NCBI GenBank assembly: GCA_005801025.1
Contig: SYDZ01000280.1
Coordinates: 1 to 10,141 of the forward strand
From: Actinomycetota bacterium
GTDB taxonomy: Bacteria > Actinomycetota > Acidimicrobiia > Acidimicrobiales > Ilumatobacteraceae
Direction: 5' to 3'
DNA length: 10,141 nucleotides
In this document: positions 1 to 6,563 of the stretch, one piece after another
Position numbering within the stretch: position 1 is the stretch's first letter
Layout: the number at the start of each line of letters is the position of its first letter
Position numbers and translations under genes: made by a program
Notes under the pieces: model-generated
The model's input: only the letters and a program-made list of their open reading frames with translations
What the model was told of the DNA's origin: nothing
The model's database searches: none

Positions 1-696
1 GGTGTCAAGGTTGGTGTAAATAAAACCGCCACCATTAACTCCAGATGTGCCGCCAAGAATTTCTAGGTCGACACCTTGGTTATCGCGTACTCCGAAGCGC
101 TCATCAATAATGTGTTTTGAAAGTGAAAGTGTTTCTTTGACGCCGAGAGTGTAATTGTCGGCATCGGCGTTCGGATAGAGACCGGCTTGCTTGGCTAAGA
201 AACTGTTCACTCCATCGCAAGCAATCACGACAGATGCCGTGAGATCGCCATCGGGGCGATCAGTAGAAACTCCACAGACTCGACCTTGATCATCGCTCAA
301 TAGTCCAGTGACAGTCGTCGAACAAATGAGATCTGCTCCCGCTGCTACCGCCTGCTGCGCTAACCAGTTGTCGAAATCGGGACGATACGCAGTTGCACCG
401 TTATACGGCGCCTGACCCCACGTGTTACTGCGGTAGTCAATGTTCAAGGCGCCAGTATCTGAGAGCACCATCGTCGAGCGACGCACAACCCAGCGTTGGA
501 TGGGGGCAGTCTCAAACCAATGTGGAATGAGTTCATCAAGGATGCGCGGATAGATCACACCGCCATACATATTTTTAGAACCTGGGAACGGCCCACGCTC
601 AATCAGAACAACGCGTTTTCCTGAACGGGCAGCGGCAATGGCAGCGCATGATCCTGCGGGACCAGCCCCAACAACGATGATGTCAGCGTCGGTCAC
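1..696 (-). CDS. fixC: FixC / electron-transfer flavoprotein-quinone oxidoreductase family flavoprotein, N-terminal part (C-terminus beyond left edge)
   Basis: This FAD-dependent oxidoreductase would take electrons from a reduced electron transfer flavoprotein and pass them to the quinone pool at the membrane. The 232 visible residues start VTDADIIVVGAGPAGSCAA, an FAD Rossmann motif with GxGxxG at residues 10-15. The FixC-type segment GSKNMYGG follows at 39-46, then RPDFDNWL at 105-112, the second FAD motif with CDGVNS at 160-165, and LGVKE at about 184-188. The ETF-QO family is about 430-560 residues, so roughly half is visible; the region that would carry any C-terminal Fe-S or quinone site is not. 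The start is GTG at 696, supported by AGAAGG six bases upstream. It overlaps the TGA stop of the ETF alpha gene in a GTGA, which implies translational coupling. A geranylgeranyl-reductase-type flavoprotein is the alternative, but the GSKNMYGG segment and the ETF neighbour favour FixC. Confidence 0.88.
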   Translation of the reverse strand, partial: MTDADIIVVGAGPAGSCAAIAAARSGKRVVLIERGPFPGSKNMYGGVIYPRILDELIPHWFETAPIQRWVVRRSTMVLSDTGALNIDYRSNTWGQAPYNGATAYRPDFDNWLAQQAVAAGADLICSTTVTGLLSDDQGRVCGVSTDRPDGDLTASVVIACDGVNSFLAKQAGLYPNADADNYTLGVKETLSLSKHIIDERFGVRDNQGVDLEILGGTSGVNGGGFIYTNLDT

Positions 697-1616
697 GAGG
701 CACCTTCTTTGACATTCACGCCGAGCAATTGTGCGAGTTCATCAAGAACTGCATTGGCATCAGCGACGATTGCCAAGTCGGACATCTGCATCATTGGGCA
801 ATGGGCATCAGTATTGACGCTGATGATGTGTTCAGGTTGGCCGAGACCACTGGTATGTTGCACTGCACCGCTGACACCAAAGGAGATATACAAGTCAGGT
901 TGCACGATGACGCCAGTCGTACCAATTTGACGTTCGTGCTCGGCCCAACCGCGATCGGTGATGACACGCGTGACACCCATTGATGCGTCGAGGGCAGTGG
1001 AAACAGATTGCAGTTGTCTGAAGCGTTGATCGCTATCAAGACCCGCGCCACCACTGACAATTCGTGGGGCTTCGGAGAGGTCCATGGTTGACGCATCTGG
1101 AGGTAGCACCGCCACAGACGAAACGCTAGATGTGCGTGATGGAGCAGAAAGACTGGAGACTTCAACGGTGGTGATGACTGGTTCATCAGCATGTGTGTCA
1201 ATACCGCGAATGCCGATCTGCAAAGTGGCGACGAATGGTGTTACCGGGGTGAAGTCGGCGATTGCTAGTCCACCTTGGCGCGCCACGCTGACTTTGTCCG
1301 TTGTCACGGCAATGGAGCCCGCGAAAAGTGTCCGCCGCAGATGATGAGCAAGTTGCGGAGCGAGATCTCGACCATCGGGACTGGCGGGCAGAATGAGAGA
1401 GTCTGCGGTCAGACCAACCTGCGCGATGGCTGTGGCGATGACGTGCGCGGTGGGCGAGGACTCAACAAGCCAAATACGGGTGGCCACATGGGCGAGTGAG
1501 GTTGCGGCGGTGGCTGTGTCTGTGCCGACGAGTAGAACATTGCCTCGGGCTTCGCAGACGGTTTCATCTGAACCAACGGGGGCGACTCCATGACGGACAG
1601 GGATGATAGCAAGCAT
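693..1616 (-). CDS. etfA: Electron transfer flavoprotein alpha subunit (EtfA/FixB), possibly the mycofactocin-associated type
   Basis: This is the FAD-carrying subunit of a heterodimeric electron transfer flavoprotein, a cytoplasmic carrier between flavin dehydrogenases and ETF-quinone oxidoreductase. The 307 residues match the family length. The N-terminal domain I (about 1-175) is divergent. The C-terminal FAD domain is clear: PRIVSGGAGLDS at 184-195, TRVITDRGW at 216-224, RQIGTTGV at 229-236, PDLYISFGVSGAVQH at 240-254, then VNTD at 267-270 and DLAIVAD at 280-286. Most ETF alphas read QVGQTGK in the second of these blocks, so the FAD loop is somewhat altered. It follows the DedA gene by 49 bp and overlaps fixC by 4 bp. 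No beta subunit (EtfB/FixA) is in the window, although it normally lies next to alpha. The opening MLAIIPVR-G-P-G-DE resembles, from memory, proteins annotated as mycofactocin-associated ETF alpha; that subtype is inference. AAGGAG lies only 2 bases before the ATG, while TAATCT lies 9 bases before it. Confidence 0.92.
   Translation of the reverse strand: MLAIIPVRHGVAPVGSDETVCEARGNVLLVGTDTATAATSLAHVATRIWLVESSPTAHVIATAIAQVGLTADSLILPASPDGRDLAPQLAHHLRRTLFAGSIAVTTDKVSVARQGGLAIADFTPVTPFVATLQIGIRGIDTHADEPVITTVEVSSLSAPSRTSSVSSVAVLPPDASTMDLSEAPRIVSGGAGLDSDQRFRQLQSVSTALDASMGVTRVITDRGWAEHERQIGTTGVIVQPDLYISFGVSGAVQHTSGLGQPEHIISVNTDAHCPMMQMSDLAIVADANAVLDELAQLLGVNVKEGAS
703..708 (-). promoter_or_regulatory. 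Shine-Dalgarno for fixC, deciding its GTG start
   Basis: The minus strand reads AGAAGG here, six bases before the GTG at 696. It lies inside the 3' end of the upstream ETF alpha gene, so it supports both the GTG start and coupled translation. Confidence 0.65.
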
Positions 1617-1625
1617 GACTCCTTC

Positions 1626-1631
1626 AGATTA
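1626..1631 (-). promoter_or_regulatory. etfA: Possible -10 element (TAATCT) just upstream of etfA
   Basis: The minus strand reads TAATCT nine bases before the etfA ATG. A transcript starting about 7 bases downstream would have a leader of only about 2 bases, as in the leaderless genes common in actinobacteria. The AAGGAG in between has a 2-base spacing, too short for a normal ribosome site, although it may still help initiation on an mRNA reading through from dedA. No convincing -35 was found. Confidence 0.3.
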
Positions 1632-1665
1632 CGCCTACTCTGCCCCTATGTGCCCAATGGGGGAG

Positions 1666-2307
1666 TCACAGGTTGGGTCGGGAGGATCGCTTCTTATTCA
1701 CAAAGCGCACGAGTTCAATGAACGCTGTGACGGCGAGCGCCGCGCCAAAAGCCAGCAGGAAGGCTGTCGTGTGGTCATCTTCAAATTTGGTTCCAAAGGC
1801 ATACCCCAAGATCCCCGCGTATGAGGCCCAAATGATGGTGGCGACGCCAACCCATCCGATGAACCACCGTTGTGGTTGCTGGGTGAGCCCGGACGACATA
1901 GTCAGAACCGTGCGTCCGCCCGGAATAAATCGGGCAGTGATTAATAGTAGGCCACCGCGTTCTTCAATTTGCTCAGCGGCCCAATGCAGTTTCTTGGCGG
2001 TGGACTCTTTCTTGGCTGCGCGGCGCTCCAGGAAGCCGCTTGCGCGACGACCGATTTGATAACTCAAGTTGTCTCCAAGGAAGGCTCCCACCGCTCCTGC
2101 GATAATCACAAAAACAATGTTGTAAGGCGCAATGCCTGCGCTGCTTGCTGCCACTCCACCAATGATCACAGTTGTCTCACTAGGGACCACTGGTATCACC
2201 GAGTCAAGCAGAGCGATCACCAAAATGACCGCCAAAAACCACCAATGTCCAGAGACTCGATCAAGCCAATCGGTGAGACTGTTGACAACTCCAGACGCTG
2301 CGGGCAC
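1666..2307 (-). CDS. DedA/SNARE-associated family membrane protein
   Basis: This is an integral inner-membrane protein of the DedA superfamily. Characterised members act in lipid (undecaprenyl phosphate, phosphatidylethanolamine) flipping and proton-motive-force homeostasis; this protein's own substrate cannot be told. Its 213 residues are typical. Hydrophobic stretches lie at about 22-42, 43-57 (re-entrant-like), 62-79, 145-172 and 182-202. The family signatures are visible: acidic residues D35 and E44 in the first membrane region, GAFLGDNLSYQIGRR at 74-88, and ARFIPGGRT at 125-133 with its conserved arginines. The tail is basic (NKKRSSR). The start is GTG at 2307, supported by AAGG seven bases upstream (2315-2318). 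It sits 42 bp after the OYE-type oxidoreductase gene and 49 bp before etfA on the same strand, so it is probably cotranscribed with redox genes, with no obvious functional link. Confidence 0.9.
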   Translation of the reverse strand: MPAASGVVNSLTDWLDRVSGHWWFLAVILVIALLDSVIPVVPSETTVIIGGVAASSAGIAPYNIVFVIIAGAVGAFLGDNLSYQIGRRASGFLERRAAKKESTAKKLHWAAEQIEERGGLLLITARFIPGGRTVLTMSSGLTQQPQRWFIGWVGVATIIWASYAGILGYAFGTKFEDDHTTAFLLAFGAALAVTAFIELVRFVNKKRSSRPNL

Positions 2308-2349
2308 GTGATGACCTTAGTCGGAAACCTTTGTGAAGGCTGTTCAACT

Positions 2350-4332
2350 TCAGATCAATGAGCCGGCGCGCTCGCCGTCAACGACGGCAGCGTGGGCTCG
2401 TCGTGGTGCGACACAGTCACCAACGCGTTCAACACTTACGCCGGCATTCTTGAGGTCGTTGTACAACCACTCAACCGGGCTCGGCGGAACTGCCAGTACA
2501 ACCCAATCGGGTCGGCGAGTTTGATTGGCTCCAGTGGGGTGATGCAGCAAAGTGAGTTCACCATTAGCAAAGCCCATTGGCACTAAATCGGTTGATTGCA
2601 CGATGCCTTTTGCACCAGCGCGCATCCACCAGTTCTCCATGTCGAGGGTGATGCCGAGATCTTGACCAACCACCATGCCTGGAGTCACGATTTCAACGTT
2701 GCAACCACGATCGGCCAAGACCTCGGCGGTGGATGTGGCGTGGTGGAATCCGATTTCATCAATGATCACCACACTGTCTCCCGATTGGGGTCCGCCCATG
2801 AGAGCGGAGCCATCAAGAATGGCGCGCACATCACACACGCGATTGGCAGTTTCGTCAGTGCTGGCATCGGCGACCCACCACGGACGAGATGGTTCGGCAC
2901 CAGTGGCGACGATGACGTGATCGGGTTTTTGCTCGTCAATCAATCCTGGCCAGACACCCGAGCCGTAGATGATGGTGACGCCGAGTCGTGCACATTCGGC
3001 GAGTTGATTACGAATCATGTCGCCAAATTCAGCACGGTTCGGAACGCTTGCGGCGATGCGCACTTGACCGCCAGCGACTGGTTCTTTTTCGTACACCGTG
3101 ACTTGATGACCTTTGCGGGCCGCGGCGATCGCAGCTTGCAATCCGGCCGGACCAGCACCAGCAACCATTACTTTCTTGGGCTTAGAAGTAATGGCTAGAT
3201 GATTGTCAACTCGCCATTCGTTTTCGCGACCAGTGCGCGGGTTTTCAATACAACCCAACCAGCGGTTGAGTCCCATACGACCAACACATTCTTGATTGCA
3301 GCTCAAACACAAACGAATTTCGTCAGTTGCACCAGCACGAGCCTTGATCGCAAAGTCGGCATCGGCAATTTGTCCACGCACAATGCCAACTAAATCGCAT
3401 TGACCTTCGGCGAGAGCGCGCTCGGCCTGAAGCGGATCTTTGAATCGACCAACACCAACGACTGGCAAGTCAACTGCTTTGCGAATCGCACTTGGAATGA
3501 ACATCGCATAGCCCGGAGGAATATGCATGCTGGCTTCAATCATGAACAAACTTGCGGTGGCCACACCAATTGATGTGTTGATGTAATCAACTTGGCCAGT
3601 GGCTTCAACAATTTTGGCGATTTCAACCGCTTCATCAATTGTTGTTCCGCCATCAATGAATTCGTCACCACACAAACGCACACCTAGGGCTAAACGATTG
3701 CCGATGACATTGCGAACGGCCGCAACAATGTCGACAAGAATGCGAGCGCGATTAACGAGCGAACCGCCGTATTCATCGGTGCGACGATTTGTGGCGGGTG
3801 ATAAGAAGCCGCGCACGATTGATGAATGACTGCACTGCAGTTCAATGCCGTCGAAGCCACCTTCGGCACAATGTTCGGCGACGAGTGCATAACCCGCGAT
3901 GATTTCATCAATCTCGGCGTGCGTGACAGCTTTTGGAACTTCGCGAAAGAGGGGATCGGCAACCGCCGAAGGTGCCCACACCGGAAGACGACTGAACATG
4001 CTGCTCGCCTGACCACCGTTGTGATTGATTTGGGCAAAAATCGGCACGCGATGACGATGGACAGCATCGGTGATGCGTTTGTAGCCAGGGATCACGTCGC
4101 GATGAAAACCATGAATCAGTTTCTCGTAGGGCCAGTCGGTGGGGTGGGTGCTGTGCTCTTCGGTGATGATGAGACCGGCGCCGCCAGCTGCACGCGCCGC
4201 GTAGTAGTCGGCGTGTTGCTCGGTGGGCTTGCCATCGCGGGCGTAGTTGGTGAGGTGAGCGCTAAAGACAATGCGGTTGCGGGCCGTCACCGGCCCAAGT
4301 TGTAAAGGTGTCCATAAATAGCGGTAGCCCAC
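2350..4332 (-). CDS. NADH:flavin oxidoreductase / 2,4-dienoyl-CoA reductase-like (FadH/OYE family), probably mycofactocin-system type 2
   Basis: This 660-residue enzyme has the three-part architecture of bacterial 2,4-dienoyl-CoA reductase and trimethylamine dehydrogenase. First is an FMN TIM barrel at about 1-340: QINHNGGQ at 101-108, DGIELQ at 161-166, FLSPATNRRTDEYGGS at 176-191, VVGVGRF at 291-297, GQIADAD at 320-326. A 4Fe-4S ligand set follows, C342-x2-C345-x3-C349-x11-C361. Last is an FAD/NAD(P) module starting with GAGPAG at 392-397 and a second nucleotide fold at about 514-545. Electrons from NAD(P)H would flow FAD to 4Fe-4S to FMN to an unknown acceptor. The canonical OYE HGYL segment with catalytic Tyr reads HSSIV at 169-173. 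From memory, the barrel (IVFSAHLTNYARDG, EEHSTHPTDWPYEKLIHG) closely resembles mycofactocin-system FadH/OYE oxidoreductase 2; this subfamily call is inference. The start is GTG at 4332, with TAGCGT seven bases upstream. It is first in the minus-strand run leading to dedA, etfA and fixC. Confidence 0.9.
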   Translation of the reverse strand: MGYRYLWTPLQLGPVTARNRIVFSAHLTNYARDGKPTEQHADYYAARAAGGAGLIITEEHSTHPTDWPYEKLIHGFHRDVIPGYKRITDAVHRHRVPIFAQINHNGGQASSMFSRLPVWAPSAVADPLFREVPKAVTHAEIDEIIAGYALVAEHCAEGGFDGIELQCSHSSIVRGFLSPATNRRTDEYGGSLVNRARILVDIVAAVRNVIGNRLALGVRLCGDEFIDGGTTIDEAVEIAKIVEATGQVDYINTSIGVATASLFMIEASMHIPPGYAMFIPSAIRKAVDLPVVGVGRFKDPLQAERALAEGQCDLVGIVRGQIADADFAIKARAGATDEIRLCLSCNQECVGRMGLNRWLGCIENPRTGRENEWRVDNHLAITSKPKKVMVAGAGPAGLQAAIAAARKGHQVTVYEKEPVAGGQVRIAASVPNRAEFGDMIRNQLAECARLGVTIIYGSGVWPGLIDEQKPDHVIVATGAEPSRPWWVADASTDETANRVCDVRAILDGSALMGGPQSGDSVVIIDEIGFHHATSTAEVLADRGCNVEIVTPGMVVGQDLGITLDMENWWMRAGAKGIVQSTDLVPMGFANGELTLLHHPTGANQTRRPDWVVLAVPPSPVEWLYNDLKNAGVSVERVGDCVAPRRAHAAVVDGERAGSLI

Positions 4333-4339
4333 GACCTAG

Positions 4340-4345
4340 ACGCTA
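4340..4345 (-). promoter_or_regulatory. Possible leaderless-gene -10 element (TAGCGT) for the OYE-type gene
   Basis: The minus strand reads TAGCGT, then seven bases, then the GTG start at 4332. This is the TANNNT-N7-start geometry of leaderless actinobacterial transcripts. The only SD-like bases (AGG) are 2 bases from the start, too close to act normally. No clear -35 is seen. Confidence 0.35.
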
Positions 4346-4519
4346 CGCCCCCTCACCGTCGCTATTCATGTTGTGGGCGGGTTTCATGCGACATACCGTC
4401 ACGAATCCAGCTCAGAACTCACGCGGTTCAGGCGTCGTAAGCCAGCGAGTAGATGGTCTGCTGGCTGGTTTGATGGTGGAAATGCTGGTTCGGACACATT
4501 CGCGAACTAGAACGCAGGG

Positions 4520-4525
4520 TAAGAA
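4520..4525 (+). promoter_or_regulatory. Weak -10-like element (TAAGAA) just upstream of the SDR start
   Basis: TAAGAA lies six bases before the ATG at 4532. It lacks the final T of the TANNNT consensus. The nearest SD-like bases (AGGG at 4516-4519) are 12 bases from the ATG, rather far, so a leaderless start is as plausible as an SD-led one. Confidence 0.2.
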
Positions 4526-4531
4526 TGTGGA

Positions 4532-5365
4532 ATGGAAGATCTTCGAGGAAAAGTGGCGGTCATTACGGGAGCAGCGAGCGGTATTGGTCGTGCCATGACC
4601 GATCGTTTCATTGCGGCTGGCATGAAAATCGTTCTTGCCGACGTGGACGAGGTGAAACTGCGCAATGTAGAAGCCGAACTAACGGAAAATGGCGCCGATG
4701 TTTTCCCAGTCACGGTTGATGTGTCCTTGGGCGAGAGTGTTGAAGAGTTGGCCCGCAAGACGCTGGAGAAGTATGGCGCGGCACATGTGCTCTGCAATAA
4801 CGCTGGAGTCGCTGGCGTCGGTGATCAGTGGACCGGACCGATGAGTGTGTGGGATTGGGTGATCAACATCAATTTGTACGGAGTCATCCACGGCATTCGT
4901 TCATTCCTGCCGATCATGCTCGATCAAAACGAAGGACACATTGTCAATACGGCTTCAATGGCTGGACTTGTGGCGATGCCAGGCTTCGGTCCGTACAACG
5001 CAACCAAGCATGCAGTCGTCGCAATCAGCGAAGGTTTGTTTCTCGAACTTGAAGCAAAAGGTTCGGGTGTGAGTTGCAGCGTGTTATGCCCTGGTTTTGT
5101 GAAGACAAATTTGACGACAGATATTAAGTGGACTGAACGTCTCGGCGCACAACCCGCCGAACCGACCGACCCCATCGCCTCAATGATGAATGAAATGTTG
5201 AAGGCGGGCGTTGAGGGTGGAATCGCCGCAACTGATGTGGCACAACAGGTTCATGATGCGGTCGTGGCTAATCAGTTTTGGATTTTGACTCATCCCGATT
5301 TTCGTCAAGCACCTGTCGAGCGTATGAAGCGTGCTTCAATCGCCGAAAATCCAACCCTCGGTTGA
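4532..5365 (+). CDS. Classical short-chain dehydrogenase/reductase, NAD-preferring
   Basis: This soluble oxidoreductase interconverts an alcohol and a carbonyl on an unidentified substrate. The 277 residues show the classical SDR fold: cofactor motif TGAASGIG at 12-19, acidic D37 at the end of the second strand (LADVDE), which favours NAD(H) over NADP(H), D63 in TVDV, NNAG at 89-92, and the catalytic tetrad N114, S142, Y155 and K159 (PYNATKHA). PGFVKTNL follows in the substrate loop region. The C-terminal part (about 185-277) is longer than in minimal SDRs. It lacks the obvious extra loop of mycofactocin-coupled SDRs near the cofactor site, so I do not assign it there. ATG at 4532 is the only start in frame, because a TAA lies four codons upstream. 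It diverges from the OYE-type gene and converges on the F420-beta gene with a 10-bp gap. Confidence 0.92.
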   Translation: MEDLRGKVAVITGAASGIGRAMTDRFIAAGMKIVLADVDEVKLRNVEAELTENGADVFPVTVDVSLGESVEELARKTLEKYGAAHVLCNNAGVAGVGDQWTGPMSVWDWVININLYGVIHGIRSFLPIMLDQNEGHIVNTASMAGLVAMPGFGPYNATKHAVVAISEGLFLELEAKGSGVSCSVLCPGFVKTNLTTDIKWTERLGAQPAEPTDPIASMMNEMLKAGVEGGIAATDVAQQVHDAVVANQFWILTHPDFRQAPVERMKRASIAENPTLG

Positions 5366-5375
5366 TCGTTTGTGC

Positions 5376-6563
5376 TTAGTGGGCGGCTGGTTCCGTGCCG
5401 TCAACTTTTTTCTTCGGCGGTGGCACCCCAATGGAGACCGAGGCCTCTGCCCACTCTGGCCAACGGCGACGACTGACAATGCTCAAGGTACGCAGCAACT
5501 TCATCGCCACTTCGTCTTCTTGAGCAGGTCGTGACTCGATGACACCATCAGCAATCATGCGGTTGATGACTTCCTCGCCCAGTTCGGTGCGCACGATGGT
5601 GAGCGTCCAGTCATTGTCCTTACCGATACCGCCCGTTGAAATATCTGCATGTTCGGCAGCGAAGTCTGGACAACTCTTGCAACCTTGACGCGTCCATTGG
5701 TGACATTCCTTAAGATTGATTTCGTGGAATGAGCCATCCTTCATCCAAATCTGGAAGGCGCCCTTAATGTTCATCTTCACCATGTCTTGTTTCCTTAAGC
5801 CGTATTTGGCTTCAAAGAGTTCGACAAAAATAGCATCGTCAAAAGTTTTTGAACAGAGTAAACCAATGTTGAATAAAAACGGTTTGCCAACTTTTCCTGC
5901 TTTGCGATCCCACATCACCGGTGGCGATGAAGTTTGGCATCCCATGCCGACGAGTGCGAGTTGAGAAAGTCCTTGCTCTTTGGCTTCACGCAAAGCCAAC
6001 GGATTAGCGCAATAGGTATAACGCGAACCAGCAGTGGCTAAAACCTCTTCTTTATTGCGAGCTAACACTGGCTTGGCTTTCCATGCGTCATCGGGTTCAA
6101 CGCCACTGACGAGGGCCGCTTCAATGTAGTCGTTCTCCATCAACCAAATCAGCATCGCTGAAACAAAGCCACCGTCTTGACCTTTTTCGTGTTGTTCTTT
6201 GTCGGTTGCGCGCGTCAACAATAACTGACGCCAAATTCCTGACATTTCTTCGGGCTCCCGTGTGCGACCAAAAAGGTGAGTGTCGGCTGCTTCTTCCCAT
6301 TTACGAAAACGTGGGCAGGCGCGGGTGCATGTCGTGCAACCCTTTTCACCATGGATGCAATTGTCTAGACCGAGTTCTTCTTCAATATGGAAAGGGATGT
6401 ATTTTCCCTCTTCGTGCTCGTAGCCGATGACATCATGCGGACAGGTGACGACGCACCCAGCACAGCCAGTACACAGCCCAGTGGTGATGACCTCCTCGTA
6501 GAGTTCCTTCCATTGGTGTGTCCAACGTTCGGCTTTTACGGGTGCGGACTCAGTAACAGTCAT
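5376..6563 (-). CDS. Coenzyme F420 hydrogenase/dehydrogenase beta-subunit (FrhB) family Fe-S flavoprotein
   Basis: FrhB-family proteins bind FAD and 4Fe-4S clusters and usually pass electrons between F420 (or ferredoxin) and a partner or small substrate; plant 7-hydroxymethyl-chlorophyll reductase belongs here too. With the chosen start it has 395 residues. An N-terminal ferredoxin-like domain carries C31-x2-C34-x2-C37-x3-C41-P and C69-x6-C76-x2-C79-x3-C83-P. FrhB N- and C-domains follow, with GQDGG at 128-132, GMGCQ at 206-210 (family consensus nearer GTPCQ), C237, and C295-KSC-PDF-x3-HADIS at 295-309. The tail (PPPKKK...) looks disordered. I prefer ATG 6563 over in-frame ATGs at 6593 and 6614: those have no SD, while TAGATT lies seven bases before 6563, a leaderless arrangement. 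No hydrogenase or dehydrogenase partner is adjacent. It is divergent from the molybdoenzyme gene, which hints at shared control. Confidence 0.88.
   Translation of the reverse strand: MTVTESAPVKAERWTHQWKELYEEVITTGLCTGCAGCVVTCPHDVIGYEHEEGKYIPFHIEEELGLDNCIHGEKGCTTCTRACPRFRKWEEAADTHLFGRTREPEEMSGIWRQLLLTRATDKEQHEKGQDGGFVSAMLIWLMENDYIEAALVSGVEPDDAWKAKPVLARNKEEVLATAGSRYTYCANPLALREAKEQGLSQLALVGMGCQTSSPPVMWDRKAGKVGKPFLFNIGLLCSKTFDDAIFVELFEAKYGLRKQDMVKMNIKGAFQIWMKDGSFHEINLKECHQWTRQGCKSCPDFAAEHADISTGGIGKDNDWTLTIVRTELGEEVINRMIADGVIESRPAQEDEVAMKLLRTLSIVSRRRWPEWAEASVSIGVPPPKKKVDGTEPAAH

Larger units (their letters stand above)
4333..4531. other. Divergent intergenic region between the OYE-type gene and the SDR gene
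   Basis: These 199 bp must hold promoters in both directions. I see no convincing gene, tRNA, terminator or long palindrome here. Small repeats are present: ACCGTC at 4355-4360 and again at 4395-4400, and TTCATG at 4365-4370 and 4383-4388. These could be chance. A 96-residue plus-strand reading frame crosses the region but runs out of frame into the SDR gene and resembles nothing known. Confidence 0.6.

Noticed and set aside
2596..3198. Plus-strand open frame of 200 codons
   Set aside because: It is antisense to the well-supported OYE-type gene, has no SD or recognisable motifs, and looks like a shadow frame.
4355..4400. Direct repeats ACCGTC (x2) and TTCATG (x2) as regulator binding sites
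   Set aside because: Six-base repeats are expected by chance in about 200 bp, and no symmetric operator was found.
4308..4598. Plus-strand 96-codon frame across the divergent intergenic region
   Set aside because: It starts inside the OYE-type gene and overlaps the SDR gene out of frame. Its composition is not protein-like and no family is recognised. It also lacks the C-terminal features of a mycofactocin precursor peptide.
4532..5365. Calling the SDR a mycofactocin-coupled SDR
   Set aside because: Those proteins carry an extra insertion near the cofactor-binding region that I do not see here; the spacing is that of an ordinary classical SDR.
5383..5411. Possible rho-independent terminator for the SDR gene (CGGC...GCCG followed by a T run)
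   Set aside because: The stem is only about 4 bp with a 9-base loop, and the T run is 5 bases away. It also encodes the Lys-rich tail of the FrhB-like protein, which explains the T run.
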